In this document: positions 1-8,958 of the stretch, piece by piece
Layout: the number at the start of each line of letters is the position of its first letter
How positions within the stretch are numbered: the first letter of the stretch is position 1
Origin: Oceanicaulis sp. BBD 1991-10
GTDB taxonomy: Bacteria; Pseudomonadota; Alphaproteobacteria; Caulobacterales; Maricaulaceae
DNA length: 41,173 nt
Direction of reading: 5' to 3'
Assembly (NCBI GenBank): GCA_001657295.1
Contig: LYSW01000021.1
Coordinates: forward strand, 1-41,173
Position numbers and translations under genes: made by a program
The notes under the pieces: generated by a model
Told to the model about the DNA's origin: nothing
The model's database searches: none
What the model saw: the letters and a program-made list of their open reading frames with translations, nothing else

Positions 1-476
1 TGATCTTGCTGGATTCCATCACCCGCCTCGGCCGCGCCTACAACACGGTCGTGCCCAGCTCCGGCAAGGTGCTGACCGGCGGTGTCGACGCCAACGCCCT
101 GCAGCGCCCGAAGCGGTTCTTCGGCGCGGCGCGCAATATCGAAGAAGGCGGATCGCTGACCATCATCGCTACGGCCCTGATCGATACAGGATCGCGCATG
201 GATGAAGTGATCTTTGAAGAATTCAAAGGCACGGGCAATTCCGAGCTCGTCCTCGACCGCAAGGTCGCCGACAAGCGCGTCTTCCCGGCCATCGACATCC
301 TCAAGTCCGGGACCCGGAAGGAAGAATTGCTGGTCAACAGAGTTGATCTGCAGAAGACCTATGTCCTGCGCCGCATCCTCAATCCGATGGGCACCCAGGA
401 CGCGATCGAATTCCTGCTCAGCAAGCTGAAGGAAACGAAGACGAATTCGGACTTCTTCGATTCCATGAATACCTGA
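1..476 (+). CDS. rho: Transcription termination factor Rho (3' part)
   Basis: This is the C-terminal ~157 residues of Rho, the hexameric RNA-dependent ATPase that ends transcription of untranslated RNA; the gene begins upstream of the window. The frame opens directly into the Walker B region ([13 protein letters not shown]) and continues through [13 protein letters not shown] (Q-loop area), the R-loop/arginine-finger region ([20 protein letters not shown]) and the conserved end ([17 protein letters not shown]). Rho is about 420 residues in most proteobacteria, so roughly 60% of the protein is missing to the left. It is the first gene before the mnmE-parAB block, an arrangement familiar from alphaproteobacterial origin regions. 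The identification is secure; only the 5' end is unseen. Confidence 0.97.
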   Translation, partial: ILLDSITRLGRAYNTVVPSSGKVLTGGVDANALQRPKRFFGAARNIEEGGSLTIIATALIDTGSRMDEVIFEEFKGTGNSELVLDRKVADKRVFPAIDILKSGTRKEELLVNRVDLQKTYVLRRILNPMGTQDAIEFLLSKLKETKTNSDFFDSMNT

Positions 477-498
477 TATCTGGTTAGTCTCTTAATCA

Positions 499-514
499 GA
501 CGCCGCGCGGCGTC
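499..514 (+). terminator. GC-rich palindrome after rho
   Basis: The sequence GACGCC-GCGC-GGCGTC is a perfect inverted repeat 23 bases after the rho stop codon. No T-run follows it, so it is at best a weak or Rho-assisted terminator, or simply a hairpin in the leader of the next gene. Confidence 0.3.
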
Positions 515-536
515 CCGATCTTGGAGCGTGACCGGC

Positions 537-1040
537 ATGGGTGTTCTGACGATCTTGACGATGACGGTGGTGCTGGCTGGCGCAGCGATTGAGGAGTCCG
601 CTGAAACTCCCAATGCGCCCTACGAGGCGTTGGCCGCGGCCTATGATGCGCTGGACCCGGAAATGGCGGCCGACGCCTATGCGCCGGATGCCGTTTATGC
701 GCCGCCGAGCGGCTCCGCATTTCTGGCGGGCCATGAGATCGAGACGGCTTTCGGCTTTCTCGCCGCGGCGGCGGAGCAGGACGCCCGTCTCCATCTAAGC
801 TTCCGTGTTATACGTCGCACGGTCTCCTCTCAGAGCGGCGGCGATGCCGGCTATTACCGATTGATCTGGGTTTCAGCGGACGGCGAAGAGCGCGTCAGCT
901 ACGGCAAATTCCTCACCTTGCTGAGCCACGATCCCCTCGAAGGGTGGCGCTTCCTCGCCGACGGATTCACCGGGGCCGATGCTGCGGCGTGGGACGCAGC
1001 GCTCGCCCAATGCGTTGACGGCGCGCCCTGCGCGCTCTGA
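537..1040 (+). CDS. Secreted NTF2-like (SnoaL/DUF4440-type) protein
   Basis: This 167-residue protein has an N-terminal hydrophobic signal segment (residues 1-17), then a single ~120-residue domain with the pattern of small NTF2-like folds: a first helix (APYEALAAAYDALDPEMAADAY), the strand motif APDAVYAPPSG, then FLAGHEIETAFGFL and alternating strands ending in DPLEGWRFLADGFTG. Such domains bind small molecules or serve as enzymes, and no specific activity can be read here. A GTG lies at 528, but the GGAG at 523-526 is only one base from it and sits ten bases before the ATG at 537, so the ATG is preferred. It is separated from rho by 60 bases. Family assignment is by fold pattern only. Confidence 0.6.
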   Translation: MGVLTILTMTVVLAGAAIEESAETPNAPYEALAAAYDALDPEMAADAYAPDAVYAPPSGSAFLAGHEIETAFGFLAAAAEQDARLHLSFRVIRRTVSSQSGGDAGYYRLIWVSADGEERVSYGKFLTLLSHDPLEGWRFLADGFTGADAAAWDAALAQCVDGAPCAL

Positions 1041-1100
1041 CGTGAGCGCGACGAGACCGATCACCGGCGGATAATGACGCTGACGGCCCAGGAGTATTTC

Positions 1101-1745
1101 ATGACCGACGCCCCCAAGCTCACCCTCTTCCATGCGCCCCAATCGCGCTCGGTTCGGCCGCGCTGGTGTCTGGAGGAGATGGGGTTGCCGTATCAGATCG
1201 AGCGCCTGTCCGTGATGGGCGCGGCGCGGGGCGATGTGGGCGGCGCGGCCTATAGGGCGGTCAATCCGCTCCAGAAAGTGCCCGCGCTGACGGATGGGGA
1301 CCGGATCATTCTGGAATCCCTGGCGATCTGCGAGTATCTCGCGAACCGATATGGGCCGAGTCCGCTGGTCGTCGGCGTCGATGAGGACGATTATGCCCGC
1401 TATCTGGAATGGCTCCATTTTGGCGAGGCCACCATGTCGACGACCGTCAACATGATGCTCGCCCAGCTGGTTTTCCTGCCCGAGGAGCATCGCAATCCCG
1501 GCACGGCGAAATGGGCGGTCCAAACAATTGGTGAGCAGCTCAGTTTGCTCGCGACACGCGGTCTGGAGGAAGGTAAGCGCGAATTTCTCGCCGGCGATCG
1601 CCTGACGCTCGCCGACATGTCATTGGGATACATGCTTTTTCTTCTAAAGATCACAAAGCAGTTTCACGTCGCGCCCGACAGCGTCGGTGAGTATTTCAAC
1701 CGGCTGCGCGCGACCGAAAGCTGGAAACGCGCAACCGCGGATTGA
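1101..1745 (+). CDS. Glutathione S-transferase family protein
   Basis: This is a 214-residue cytosolic GST. The N-terminal thioredoxin-like domain reads KLTLFHAPQSRSVRPRWCLEE, with candidate catalytic Ser/Arg residues around 15-17, the cis-proline segment NPLQKVPAL (residues 55-63, cis-Pro 61) and the gamma-glutamyl binding pair Glu72-Ser73 (LESLAICEYL). The helical C-terminal domain contains the N-capping segment LTLADMSLGY. An upstream in-frame ATG exists at 1074, but AGGAG at 1090-1094 is placed correctly for the ATG at 1101. Its TGA shares one base with the ATG of the RDD gene, so the two are probably co-transcribed. Substrate is unknown; bacterial proteins of this type detoxify electrophiles or handle aromatic intermediates. 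Confidence 0.9.
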   Translation: MTDAPKLTLFHAPQSRSVRPRWCLEEMGLPYQIERLSVMGAARGDVGGAAYRAVNPLQKVPALTDGDRIILESLAICEYLANRYGPSPLVVGVDEDDYARYLEWLHFGEATMSTTVNMMLAQLVFLPEEHRNPGTAKWAVQTIGEQLSLLATRGLEEGKREFLAGDRLTLADMSLGYMLFLLKITKQFHVAPDSVGEYFNRLRATESWKRATAD

Positions 1746-2248
1746 TGGACCGGATCGGCGTCTTCCTGCGCCGCGCGGCAGCCTATGCGATCGATTATGT
1801 CGTCATCGCGCTGTACGCGGTCCTGCTTGCGCTTGTAACCATCACCATTGCGCCGGACGTTCAACTGGCGAAATCTCAAGCCTACTGGCTGTCCGTCGCG
1901 ACATTGACCGGCCCGGTCGTTCTGGTCTTCTCAGGGCTTGAAGCCCGCTTCGGGGTCAGCCCCGGCAAGGCGCTATTGGTCCTTCGGATTCAGGGGACGG
2001 GCGGTGATATTCCGCTTTCGCGTGCGCTGGTTCGCAATGTCGGAAAATTCCTGCCCTGGGAACTCGCGCATATCGGAATCTGGACCGTGCCCGGCCAGCC
2101 CTTCGTGGATCCGCCGACCGGATTGAACTGGGCGATTTGGGCGATGTCCGGAGGCCTTGTGCTTGTTCAGATACTCCTGGTGTCGGTCACCGGCGCCGGG
2201 CTGCATGACCGTCTCGCCGGGCTGCGGGTGGTGCGCCGGAGCGCCTAG
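1745..2248 (+). CDS. RDD family membrane protein
   Basis: This 167-residue inner-membrane protein carries the features that name the RDD family: Arg in the first segment and Asp17 (RRAAAYAIDYVVIALYA), the loop motif SPGKALLVLRI (residues 72-82), and the conserved end HDRLAGLRVV with the Asp155-Arg156 pair. Three hydrophobic spans are visible at about 14-36, 46-66 and 127-149. RDD proteins are poorly characterised and some have been linked to ion exchange or transport. The start codon overlaps the stop of the GST gene (TGATG), which points to translational coupling. A TTG directly upstream at 1742 is a less likely start. Its stop codon overlaps the stop of the convergent phosphodiesterase gene. 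Confidence 0.85.
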   Translation: MDRIGVFLRRAAAYAIDYVVIALYAVLLALVTITIAPDVQLAKSQAYWLSVATLTGPVVLVFSGLEARFGVSPGKALLVLRIQGTGGDIPLSRALVRNVGKFLPWELAHIGIWTVPGQPFVDPPTGLNWAIWAMSGGLVLVQILLVSVTGAGLHDRLAGLRVVRRSA

Positions 2249-3162
2249 GGCCGGGCGGCCGGGCAGGCGGCCAGGAGCGCATCGGCCGTTGCGGCGGCGT
2301 CCAGGGCGGCGGCGGCGGCGGGCACGTCATCGACGCTGATCACCTCAGCGCCGTTCCTGGCCATCAAGGCGTAATCGGCCGTTCCGTTGCGCTCGCCGCG
2401 AAAATCGCCATAGCTGGTTTCAATCCCGAGCCGTGTCAGCTCCGCGTCCCAATCCGGGTTCCCGGCGCCAAGGCCGAGCCAGGCCTGAATGCGTGTGAGA
2501 TCAACGCCGGCGTCGGTCAAGGTTTGCACATCGCCTTGATCGCGCAGGCCCACCGAGATCATCACGTCTGGCAGGCGCTGGTGAAGCGCGATGGCGTCCT
2601 CCAGCGTATAGGTGATCACCACGGCGCGATCAGCCGCGCCTTCCGCTTCGAGCACGTCCGCGATCTCCTCGAAACGCGTTGGGCGCTTGCGATCGATCTG
2701 CGCGATTCCGCGACCGTCAAGCGCCGCCAGGGCGTCGGCGAGGGTCGGGACGGTCTCACCTGTCGGCTGGCCGTCGACATCCACCAATTCCAGATCCGCC
2801 AAGGCCGCGAAGGTCAAACCGTCAATGGGACCGCTGCCGGTCGTCGTGCGATCCAGCGTGTCGTCATGCATCAGGATCAAGACGCCATCGGCGGTGCGGG
2901 CGACATCGATTTCGATGAAGACCGCGCCGTCCCGAAGCGAGGCGTTGAGGGCTGCGAGGCTGTTTTCTGCAGCGCCCGGGCGATCGCCCGCCCGGTGCGC
3001 CTGAAGCAGGGTGACGCGTTGCGTCCGGGCGCAATCAAGATAGGCGGCCAGATCAATGCCGGCATAGGGCGCCGGTGCGGCCTCTTGGCCATGCACCGCT
3101 TGCGGAACTGCGCATGCGGCGAGAAGAAGGGCTGAAACGGCTACAGTTTGTGTACGGATCAT
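2245..3162 (-). CDS. Glycerophosphodiester phosphodiesterase, predicted lipoprotein
   Basis: This 305-residue protein should hydrolyse glycerophosphodiesters to glycerol 3-phosphate and an alcohol in the periplasm. The metal and catalytic residues of the GDPD TIM barrel are visible: His56-Arg57 (QAHRAG, where many relatives have HRG), Glu66-Asn67, Glu84/Asp86 (FIEIDVARTADG) and His99-Asp100 followed by TLDRTTTG. The N-terminus is a signal peptide with a lipobox (LLAAC, Cys17), so the protein is probably membrane-anchored. It converges with the RDD gene, and the two stop codons overlap within 2245-2248. A dienelactone hydrolase gene ends at its start with no gap, so the two are likely one minus-strand transcript. 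Confidence 0.92.
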   Translation of the reverse strand: MIRTQTVAVSALLLAACAVPQAVHGQEAAPAPYAGIDLAAYLDCARTQRVTLLQAHRAGDRPGAAENSLAALNASLRDGAVFIEIDVARTADGVLILMHDDTLDRTTTGSGPIDGLTFAALADLELVDVDGQPTGETVPTLADALAALDGRGIAQIDRKRPTRFEEIADVLEAEGAADRAVVITYTLEDAIALHQRLPDVMISVGLRDQGDVQTLTDAGVDLTRIQAWLGLGAGNPDWDAELTRLGIETSYGDFRGERNGTADYALMARNGAEVISVDDVPAAAAALDAAATADALLAACPAARP

Positions 3163-3843
3163 TTAAGCGAGATGCTCCTTGAAGAAGGCAAGGGTGCGGG
3201 CGTTTGCGGTCTGGGCGTCGGCGTCGTGATAATGCGCGCCCCCCCGCCGCGCGAAGGCATGGTCGCGCCCGGCATAATCGTGAAGCGTGACATGGCCATG
3301 ACGGTCGAGCGCCGCGTGGATTTCGGCCTGCGCCTCAGGCGGGACGAATTCGTCCTGGCCGGCGATGTGAAGCAGGAGCGGCTTTGTGATCGTGTTCGAT
3401 TCATCAAGCGCGCGCTGAATGCCGACGCCGTAATAGCCGACGCTGGCGTCCGCGTCGGTGCGGGCTGCGGTCAGGTAGGCGAGGAAACCGCCCAGGCAAT
3501 AGCCGACGGCGCCGACTTTGGCGGCCCCTTCACGCCGTGCATGGGCGATGGTGGCCGCGATATCTTTGACGCCCGCGTCCGGATCAAAGGCTTGGTAAAG
3601 CTCGAAAGCGCGCGCCCACTCTTCTTCAGTTTTATCGGTCAGCTGGATGTTGGGCTCGATGCGCCAGAACAGGTCGGGGCAGATGGCGGTATAGCCTTCG
3701 CCCGCCAGCCAGCCGCACAGATCGCGCATGACGGCGTTCACGCCGAAAATCTCCTGAATGACGATGATGGCGGGGCCTTCGCCGTCCGAGTATGCCATGA
3801 AGTCCCCGTCAGGACCCTGGATCGTGATCTCCCGTCCGCTCAT
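3163..3843 (-). CDS. Dienelactone hydrolase family protein
   Basis: This 226-residue alpha/beta hydrolase has all the marks of the dienelactone hydrolase family: Glu31 in QEIFG, the nucleophile Cys116 in GYCLGG, Asp164 in AGQDEFVPP and His195 in GRDHAF, giving the Cys-Asp-His triad. Family members open lactone rings in chlorocatechol-type pathways, but many genomic copies act on unknown esters, and nothing nearby suggests a catabolic cluster. There is no signal peptide, so it is cytosolic. The stop codon abuts the start of the phosphodiesterase gene, so the two probably form a short operon read from the left-facing promoter near 3850-3930. Confidence 0.92.
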   Translation of the reverse strand: MSGREITIQGPDGDFMAYSDGEGPAIIVIQEIFGVNAVMRDLCGWLAGEGYTAICPDLFWRIEPNIQLTDKTEEEWARAFELYQAFDPDAGVKDIAATIAHARREGAAKVGAVGYCLGGFLAYLTAARTDADASVGYYGVGIQRALDESNTITKPLLLHIAGQDEFVPPEAQAEIHAALDRHGHVTLHDYAGRDHAFARRGGAHYHDADAQTANARTLAFFKEHLA

Positions 3844-3934
3844 GTCGTCCTCCCTATGGTCTGATTTCCTTCAGCGCCGATGCAGCGTAAGTTCGGCTTA
3901 TGCCCGTGTGGGCGGAAGAGAAGGCGAGGCGGCG

Positions 3935-4171
3935 ATGAAGGTCAATATCAATATCGAATGCACCCCGGAGGAGGCGCGGACCTTCATGGGTCTGCCGGAT
4001 GTCAGTGCACTGAACGCCCAGATGGTTGAAGAGATGAGCAAGCGCATGGTCGGCAATCTCGACGCCATGGAGCCGGAAGCCTTGATGCGCAACTGGATGA
4101 CGCTGGGCGGGGAGTGGCAGAAGCAGATGATGGGTCTGATGACCCAGGGCGGCTCCGGCGGAGAGCGCTGA
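3935..4171 (+). CDS. DUF6489 family small protein
   Basis: This 78-residue protein begins MKVNINIECTPEEARTFMGLPDV, a pattern I associate with a small alphaproteobacterial family of unknown function (DUF6489) often found just before mnmE. The rest is a predicted amphipathic helical stretch rich in Met (NAQMVEEMSKRMVGNLDAMEPEALMRNWMTLGGEWQKQMM). The frame is open further upstream to 3758, but that extension overlaps the dienelactone hydrolase gene, whereas a GGCGAGGCGG purine tract precedes the ATG at 3935. It ends seven bases before mnmE and is likely co-transcribed with it. No enzymatic motif is visible. Membership of the family is from memory of the N-terminal motif. Confidence 0.8.
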   Translation: MKVNINIECTPEEARTFMGLPDVSALNAQMVEEMSKRMVGNLDAMEPEALMRNWMTLGGEWQKQMMGLMTQGGSGGER

Positions 4172-4178
4172 AGCGTCC

Positions 4179-5504
4179 ATGTCCGACACCATTTATGCGT
4201 TGGCGAGCGCGCCCGGCCGGGCCGGCGTGGCGGTGATCCGCGTCAGCGGCCCGATGGCGGGAGAGATGCTGGACCGGCTGTGCGGCGGGCGCCCGCAGCC
4301 AAGGAAGGCGAGCTTGCGGCGCTTCACGGATGTTGATGGCGGCCTCATAGACGAGGGTCTGGCGTTATGGTTTCCAGCACCCGCGAGCTTCACCGGCGAG
4401 GACAGCGCTGAGTTTCAGGTTCACGGAGGCCCGGCGGTCATCGCCGCCCTGCTGGGGTCGTTGTCCGACGCCGGGGCAAGGGCGGCCGAAGCGGGTGAGT
4501 TCAGCCGGCGGGCGTTCGCCAACGGCCGGATGGATTTGACGGAGGCGGAGGGCCTCGCGGATCTGATCGACGCGGAGACCGAAGGACAGCGCGCCCAGGC
4601 TCTGGCTCAGATGACGGGTTCGCTGAAAGCGGTGTATTCGAGCTGGCGCGAGACGCTGATCACCATCCTCGCGGCGCTGGAGGGGGAAATTGACTTCCCC
4701 GATGAAGAGGACGTGCCTGAGGATTTGTCCTCCAGGGCGTCGGCGCCGCTTGCGGCTTTGATGGAGGAGCTGTCTCAGCATCTCGATGATGATAAGCGGG
4801 GCCAACGTGTCCGCGAGGGCTTCGTCGTCGCGCTGATCGGCGCGCCGAATGCCGGGAAGTCTTCGCTGTTGAATCGTCTGGCGCGGCGAGACGCGGCGAT
4901 CGTCACGGACATCGCCGGCACGACGCGCGATGTGGTGGAGGTCCGTCTGGTGCTCGGCGGATTTCCGGTGATCTTGGCGGATACGGCGGGGGTGCGCGGA
5001 GCGTCAGACGGGGGGGAGGCGGAGGGCGTGCGGCGCGCGCTCGCTCGGGCCGAAGACGCGGACCTTCGGATCGGCGTGCTCGATGTTTCACGTGAAACAG
5101 GGCTGGGGACGCTCGAGAGGCGTCTGACACCTGGCGATGGACTGGCGCTGAACAAGGCGGATCTCGCGGCGGTGGAAATCCCCGTGCCGCAGGGCGTCTG
5201 CGCGCACCGGGTGTCCGCCCGGACCGGCGAAGGGCTCGAGAAGCTCGAGCAATGGCTGGAGGCGGTTGTCGTGGAGCGCTTGTCCTCTCGGGAGGCCCCG
5301 GCGCTGAGCCGCGCGCGGCACCGGGAGGGCGTAAGCCGGGCTCTGGCCCATTTGCGGGCGGCGTCGGCGCAGGTCGGGAGCGCGCCGGAACTGGCTGCGG
5401 CGGAGATCCATTTGGGCTTGCGGGCGATTGAGGGCCTGACCGGGCGGATTGATGTTGAAGACGTGCTGGACCAGGTCTTCAGCCAATTCTGCATCGGGAA
5501 ATAG
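4179..5504 (+). CDS. mnmE: tRNA modification GTPase MnmE
   Basis: This 441-residue protein works with MnmG to install the carboxymethylaminomethyl group on U34 of certain tRNAs. The N-terminal tetrahydrofolate-binding domain ([21 protein letters not shown]) is followed by helices and the inserted G domain: G1 GAPNAGKS (221-228), G2 TDIAGTTRD (243-251), G3 DTAG (268-271), G4 NKAD (325-328). The protein ends in the conserved FCIGK with the functional cysteine near residue 438. A perfect parS site lies inside the gene at 5084-5099 and encodes residues 303-307 (VSRET) between G3 and G4. The gene follows DUF6489 and precedes mnmG by 100 bases. Confidence 0.98.
   Translation: MSDTIYALASAPGRAGVAVIRVSGPMAGEMLDRLCGGRPQPRKASLRRFTDVDGGLIDEGLALWFPAPASFTGEDSAEFQVHGGPAVIAALLGSLSDAGARAAEAGEFSRRAFANGRMDLTEAEGLADLIDAETEGQRAQALAQMTGSLKAVYSSWRETLITILAALEGEIDFPDEEDVPEDLSSRASAPLAALMEELSQHLDDDKRGQRVREGFVVALIGAPNAGKSSLLNRLARRDAAIVTDIAGTTRDVVEVRLVLGGFPVILADTAGVRGASDGGEAEGVRRALARAEDADLRIGVLDVSRETGLGTLERRLTPGDGLALNKADLAAVEIPVPQGVCAHRVSARTGEGLEKLEQWLEAVVVERLSSREAPALSRARHREGVSRALAHLRAASAQVGSAPELAAAEIHLGLRAIEGLTGRIDVEDVLDQVFSQFCIGK
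5084..5099. promoter_or_regulatory. parS centromere site 1 (inside mnmE)
   Basis: TGTTTCACGTGAAACA is a perfect 16-base palindrome identical to the classical chromosomal parS consensus bound by ParB. It is read through as D-V-S-R-E-T-G in mnmE. The parA and parB genes lie about 3-4 kb downstream. Confidence 0.95.
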
Positions 5505-5604
5505 ACACAAAGGGCCGGCGCGCTCGACTCCGGCGTCGGGACTGCCTATATCGGCGCTCCACGGCGCGCTCCGGCCAGCGCCCGTTTTGTCTCCTGGATG
5601 TTCG

Positions 5605-7494
5605 ATGCGCACACTGGATCCAAATCTCGCTCAGGCGAAGACCTGGGATGTCATCGTCATCGGCGGTGGTCACGCCGGTTGCGATGCGGCGAGTGCGGCT
5701 GCGCGTCTCGGCGCCATGACGCTCCTTTTAACCCATAAGGCGGCGACCATCGGCGAGATGAGCTGCAATCCGGCGATCGGCGGGCTCGGCAAGGGCCATC
5801 TCGTTCGCGAGGTGGACGCCATGGACGGCCTGATGGGCCGGGTCGCCGACGCCAGCGGAATTCAGTTTCGACTGCTGAACCGGTCCAAGGGTCCGGCCGT
5901 GCGTGGTCCGCGCACGCAATCGGATCGCCGGCTGTACCGCGAGGCGATGCAGGCGGAGCTCGGCGCGCTCGACGGGCTCTCCATTGTCGAAGCCGGCGTC
6001 GAGGACCTGGTCGTCAAGGATGGCCGCTGCATTGGCGCGATCGACGACGCCGGGCGATGCTATGCGGCCGGAGCCGTTGTTCTCACAACGGGGACATTCC
6101 TGAAGGGCGTGATTCATCGCGGCGCTGAACGCATTCCAGCCGGACGCCACGGGGAGAGGCCGTCGATCGGATTGTCGGATCGCCTGTATGGTCTTGGTTT
6201 GCGCATGGGCCGGCTGAAGACCGGCACGCCGGCGCGGCTGGACGGCTCGAGCATTGATTGGGCCAGCCTGGAGATGCAGGCTGCGGATGCTGAGCCGGCT
6301 CCCTTTTCCTTCCTGACTGACCGGATCACCGTGCCTCAGCTGGCTTGCGGCATCACCCGCACGACAGCTGAGACGCACAGGATCATTGCGGAAAATCTTG
6401 ATCAGTCGGCCGTGTATGGCGGCGGCGTGTCCGGGCGCGGACCGCGCTATTGCCCCTCCATTGAAGACAAGGTCGTTCGGTTTGAGGATCGGTCCAGCCA
6501 TCAGGTCTTCCTCGAACCGGAAGGGCTGGATGACGACACCGTCTATCCGAACGGCATCTCCACCTCCCTTCCGACCGATATTCAGGACGCGTTTCTCAAA
6601 ACGATACCGGGCCTGGAGCGGGCCGTCGTGCGCCGCCATGGCTACGCCATCGAATATGATTATGTGGATCCGCGTGAGCTATCGGTCACGCTTGAGGTGA
6701 AGGCGTTGCCGGGGCTCTGGCTGGCGGGTCAGATCAACGGAACGACGGGCTATGAGGAGGCGGCCGCTCAGGGTTTGATGGCGGGGTTTAACGCAGCGCT
6801 GAGCGCCGCGGGGTCCGAGCCGCTGATCCTCGATCGCTCGCAAGCCTATATTGGCGTGCTGATTGACGATTTGACGACGCGGGGTGTGACGGAACCGTAT
6901 CGCATGTTCACATCGCGGGCCGAATACCGGCTTACGCTTCGCGCGGACAACGCCGACCAGCGCTTGACGGAAATCGCCATCGGTTTGGGGGCCGCCAGTG
7001 TTTCACGTGAAACATCCTGGCAAAAAAAGGCCGCCGCGCTGGCGGACGCCCGGGCGCAGGCGAGTGCGCTCAATCTGACGCCGGCTGAAGCCTCACGCCA
7101 TGGGCTGAGAGTGAATGAAGACGGCAAGCGTAGGAATCTGTTCGAGCTTCTCAGCTACCCGAACACCAGCTGGGCGGACATTGTCCGAATATGGCCGGAT
7201 CTGGGTGCTTGGCCGGCCGCGGTGGTCGAGCAAATTGAAATCGACGCGGTCTATCACGGCTATATCGATCGCCAGCAGGCCGACATCATCGCCTTCCGGC
7301 GCGATGAAGCGGTCAGGATCCCGACGGCGTTCGACTATGCCGCTGTGGGCGGTCTGTCGAATGAGGTGCGCGAGAAGCTCGAACTGGCGCGGCCCGGGAC
7401 GTTGGGGCAAGCGGCGCGGATCGAGGGCGTGACGCCTGGCGCGCTCACGGCGTTGCTCGCCGCGCTGAAGCGAAGAAACCGTCAGTCCGCATGA
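5605..7494 (+). CDS. mnmG: tRNA uridine 5-carboxymethylaminomethyl modification enzyme MnmG (GidA)
   Basis: This 629-residue FAD enzyme is the partner of MnmE. The dinucleotide-binding motif GGGHAG is at residues 20-25 ([16 protein letters not shown]), followed by GidA signatures: the Cys-containing [23 protein letters not shown]-like stretch, [32 protein letters not shown] and the second motif [15 protein letters not shown]. The open frame extends upstream to 5449 but would overlap the end of mnmE; the ATG at 5605 matches the family's usual N-terminus and length. A perfect parS site at 6999-7014 encodes VSRET at residues 466-470. Its TGA overlaps the rsmG ATG by four bases. Confidence 0.98.
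   Translation: MRTLDPNLAQAKTWDVIVIGGGHAGCDAASAAARLGAMTLLLTHKAATIGEMSCNPAIGGLGKGHLVREVDAMDGLMGRVADASGIQFRLLNRSKGPAVRGPRTQSDRRLYREAMQAELGALDGLSIVEAGVEDLVVKDGRCIGAIDDAGRCYAAGAVVLTTGTFLKGVIHRGAERIPAGRHGERPSIGLSDRLYGLGLRMGRLKTGTPARLDGSSIDWASLEMQAADAEPAPFSFLTDRITVPQLACGITRTTAETHRIIAENLDQSAVYGGGVSGRGPRYCPSIEDKVVRFEDRSSHQVFLEPEGLDDDTVYPNGISTSLPTDIQDAFLKTIPGLERAVVRRHGYAIEYDYVDPRELSVTLEVKALPGLWLAGQINGTTGYEEAAAQGLMAGFNAALSAAGSEPLILDRSQAYIGVLIDDLTTRGVTEPYRMFTSRAEYRLTLRADNADQRLTEIAIGLGAASVSRETSWQKKAAALADARAQASALNLTPAEASRHGLRVNEDGKRRNLFELLSYPNTSWADIVRIWPDLGAWPAAVVEQIEIDAVYHGYIDRQQADIIAFRRDEAVRIPTAFDYAAVGGLSNEVREKLELARPGTLGQAARIEGVTPGALTALLAALKRRNRQSA
6999..7014. promoter_or_regulatory. parS centromere site 2 (inside mnmG)
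   Basis: This is a second exact copy of TGTTTCACGTGAAACA, 1,915 bases after site 1. It is read in mnmG as S-V-S-R-E-T-S, the same codon phase as the other two sites. Confidence 0.95.
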
Positions 7495-8129
7495 GCAAGA
7501 CCGGCTTCGGGCCCGCTGAATTTCAGCGCGAGACTGGTGTTTCACGTGAAACACTCGATCGCTTCGAGCAATGGCGCGCCCGACTCGCAGAGGTGAACGC
7601 CCACACCAATCTGGTGGGCCGGTCGACCCTTGAACAATTCTGGCACCGCCACGCCCTCGACAGCTGGCAGGTTTATCAATTGGCGGCCGATGCCCCGCGC
7701 TGGGCCGATCTTGGCTCCGGCGCCGGCTTTCCCGGCCTCGCCATCGCCTTTGGCCTGATGGGCCGCGGCGTGCCTGAGCCGATGGTCCACCTTGTGGAAT
7801 CCGTCGGCAAGAAAGCCCGCTTTCTCAGCGCGGTCGCGGAGGCCGCCGCCGCTCCGGTCCGCGTCCATCCGGTGCGGGTCGAGGCGCTGGCTGAAATCCC
7901 CGAAGTCGACGTCGTGACCGCCCGCGCGATGGCGCCGTTGCCCAGACTCCTGGGATATGTGCAGCCCTTTGTGGAAAAGGGGGCGGTCGCGCTTCTTCCC
8001 AAGGGTCGAAACGCGAAGGAAGAATTGACCCTCGCGCGCAAAAGCTGGACCTTTGAGGCCAAGGTCATTCCGAGCCATACCGACCCGGAAGCCTCGATAT
8101 TGGAAATCAGGGGGCTTCATCGTGCCTGA
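7491..8129 (+). CDS. rsmG: 16S rRNA (guanine527-N7)-methyltransferase RsmG (GidB)
   Basis: This 212-residue SAM-dependent methyltransferase modifies G527 of 16S rRNA. The family landmarks are HTNLVG (38-43), the HALDS motif and the SAM-binding loop [10 protein letters not shown] (73-82), with [14 protein letters not shown] further on. It begins within the mnmG stop codon (ATGA) and its own last codons overlap the predicted GTG start of parA. The third parS site at 7538-7553 encodes residues 17-21 (VSRET); the preceding residues 13-15 happen to be RET as well. Loss of this enzyme in other bacteria gives low-level streptomycin resistance. Confidence 0.97.
   Translation: MSKTGFGPAEFQRETGVSRETLDRFEQWRARLAEVNAHTNLVGRSTLEQFWHRHALDSWQVYQLAADAPRWADLGSGAGFPGLAIAFGLMGRGVPEPMVHLVESVGKKARFLSAVAEAAAAPVRVHPVRVEALAEIPEVDVVTARAMAPLPRLLGYVQPFVEKGAVALLPKGRNAKEELTLARKSWTFEAKVIPSHTDPEASILEIRGLHRA
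7538..7553. promoter_or_regulatory. parS centromere site 3 (inside rsmG)
   Basis: This is a third exact copy of TGTTTCACGTGAAACA, 539 bases after site 2 and about 0.6 kb before parA. It is read in rsmG as G-V-S-R-E-T-L. Confidence 0.95.
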
Positions 8130-8958
8130 CTCAGCATCGGATTCCTCGCCGAAGGTCATCGCCGTCGCCAACCAGAAGGGCGGGGTGGGCAAAACCACCA
8201 CGGCCATCAATCTGGCCACGGCGCTGGCGGCGATCGGGCAGAATGTCGTGGTCCTTGATCTTGATCCCCAGGGCAACGCCTCCACCGGCCTGGGCGTCGG
8301 CCGCGCCGAACGCACTGCGACGAGTTACGACATACTGGTCGCCGACAAACCGATCGAAAGCGCGCTGATCGACACCAGCGTGCCCGGCCTGTCCATCATT
8401 CCGTCCGATGTGGATCTGTCCGGCGCCGAGCTGGAATTATCCAATGCGCCGCGGCGTTCCTATCGTCTGCGCCATGCCATTGAGCGCTTCCGCAAGGCGC
8501 TTCGGGCCCAGGGCGAGACCTGCGATTATATCCTGATCGACTGCCCGCCCTCGCTGAACCTTTTGACGGTCAACGCCATGACGGCGGCGGATTCGGTCAT
8601 GGTGCCGCTGCAATGCGAATTCTTCGCGCTGGAAGGCTTGAGCCAGCTGATGCGGACGATCGAGCTGGTCCGCAGCAATCTCAACAAGTCACTGGTTATT
8701 CAGGGCGTGGTCCTGACGATGTATGACAAGCGCAACAATCTCTCCGGCCAGGTCGCGGCCGATGTTCGCGAGCATTTCGGCGACAAGGTGTATGACACGG
8801 TCATACCGCGCAATGTCCGTGTCTCCGAGGCGCCCAGCTTCGGCAAGCCGGTGCTCCTATACGATCTGGAATGCGCCGGCTCGCAGGCCTATCTGGGCCT
8901 GGCGCGCGAGGTCGTCCATCAAGAGCGCAGCGGCGCGGAGGCGCTGGCCCCGGTATGA
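8122..8958 (+). CDS. parA: Chromosome partitioning ATPase ParA
   Basis: This 278-residue deviant-Walker ATPase drives movement of ParB-parS complexes during chromosome segregation. The signature-lysine Walker A box KGGVGKTT is at residues 19-26, followed by VVLDLDPQGNASTGLG and the Walker B segment YILIDCPPSL. I place the start at the GTG at 8122, preceded by a GGGGG tract at 8110-8114, because the longer open frame (from 8053) runs far into rsmG and adds residues that ParA proteins lack. The gene therefore starts eight bases before the rsmG stop and its TGA overlaps the parB ATG, so rsmG, parA and parB look translationally coupled. Confidence 0.96.
   Translation: MPDSASDSSPKVIAVANQKGGVGKTTTAINLATALAAIGQNVVVLDLDPQGNASTGLGVGRAERTATSYDILVADKPIESALIDTSVPGLSIIPSDVDLSGAELELSNAPRRSYRLRHAIERFRKALRAQGETCDYILIDCPPSLNLLTVNAMTAADSVMVPLQCEFFALEGLSQLMRTIELVRSNLNKSLVIQGVVLTMYDKRNNLSGQVAADVREHFGDKVYDTVIPRNVRVSEAPSFGKPVLLYDLECAGSQAYLGLAREVVHQERSGAEALAPV

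Noticed and set aside
1661-1670. GTTTCACGTC resembling half of a parS site inside the GST gene
   Set aside because: Only the left half matches; the right half (GCGCCC) has no palindrome, so ParB binding is not supported.
5728-6639. Open frame of 303 codons on the minus strand
   Set aside because: It lies fully antisense to mnmG, has no family motif, and long antisense frames are common in GC-rich coding DNA.
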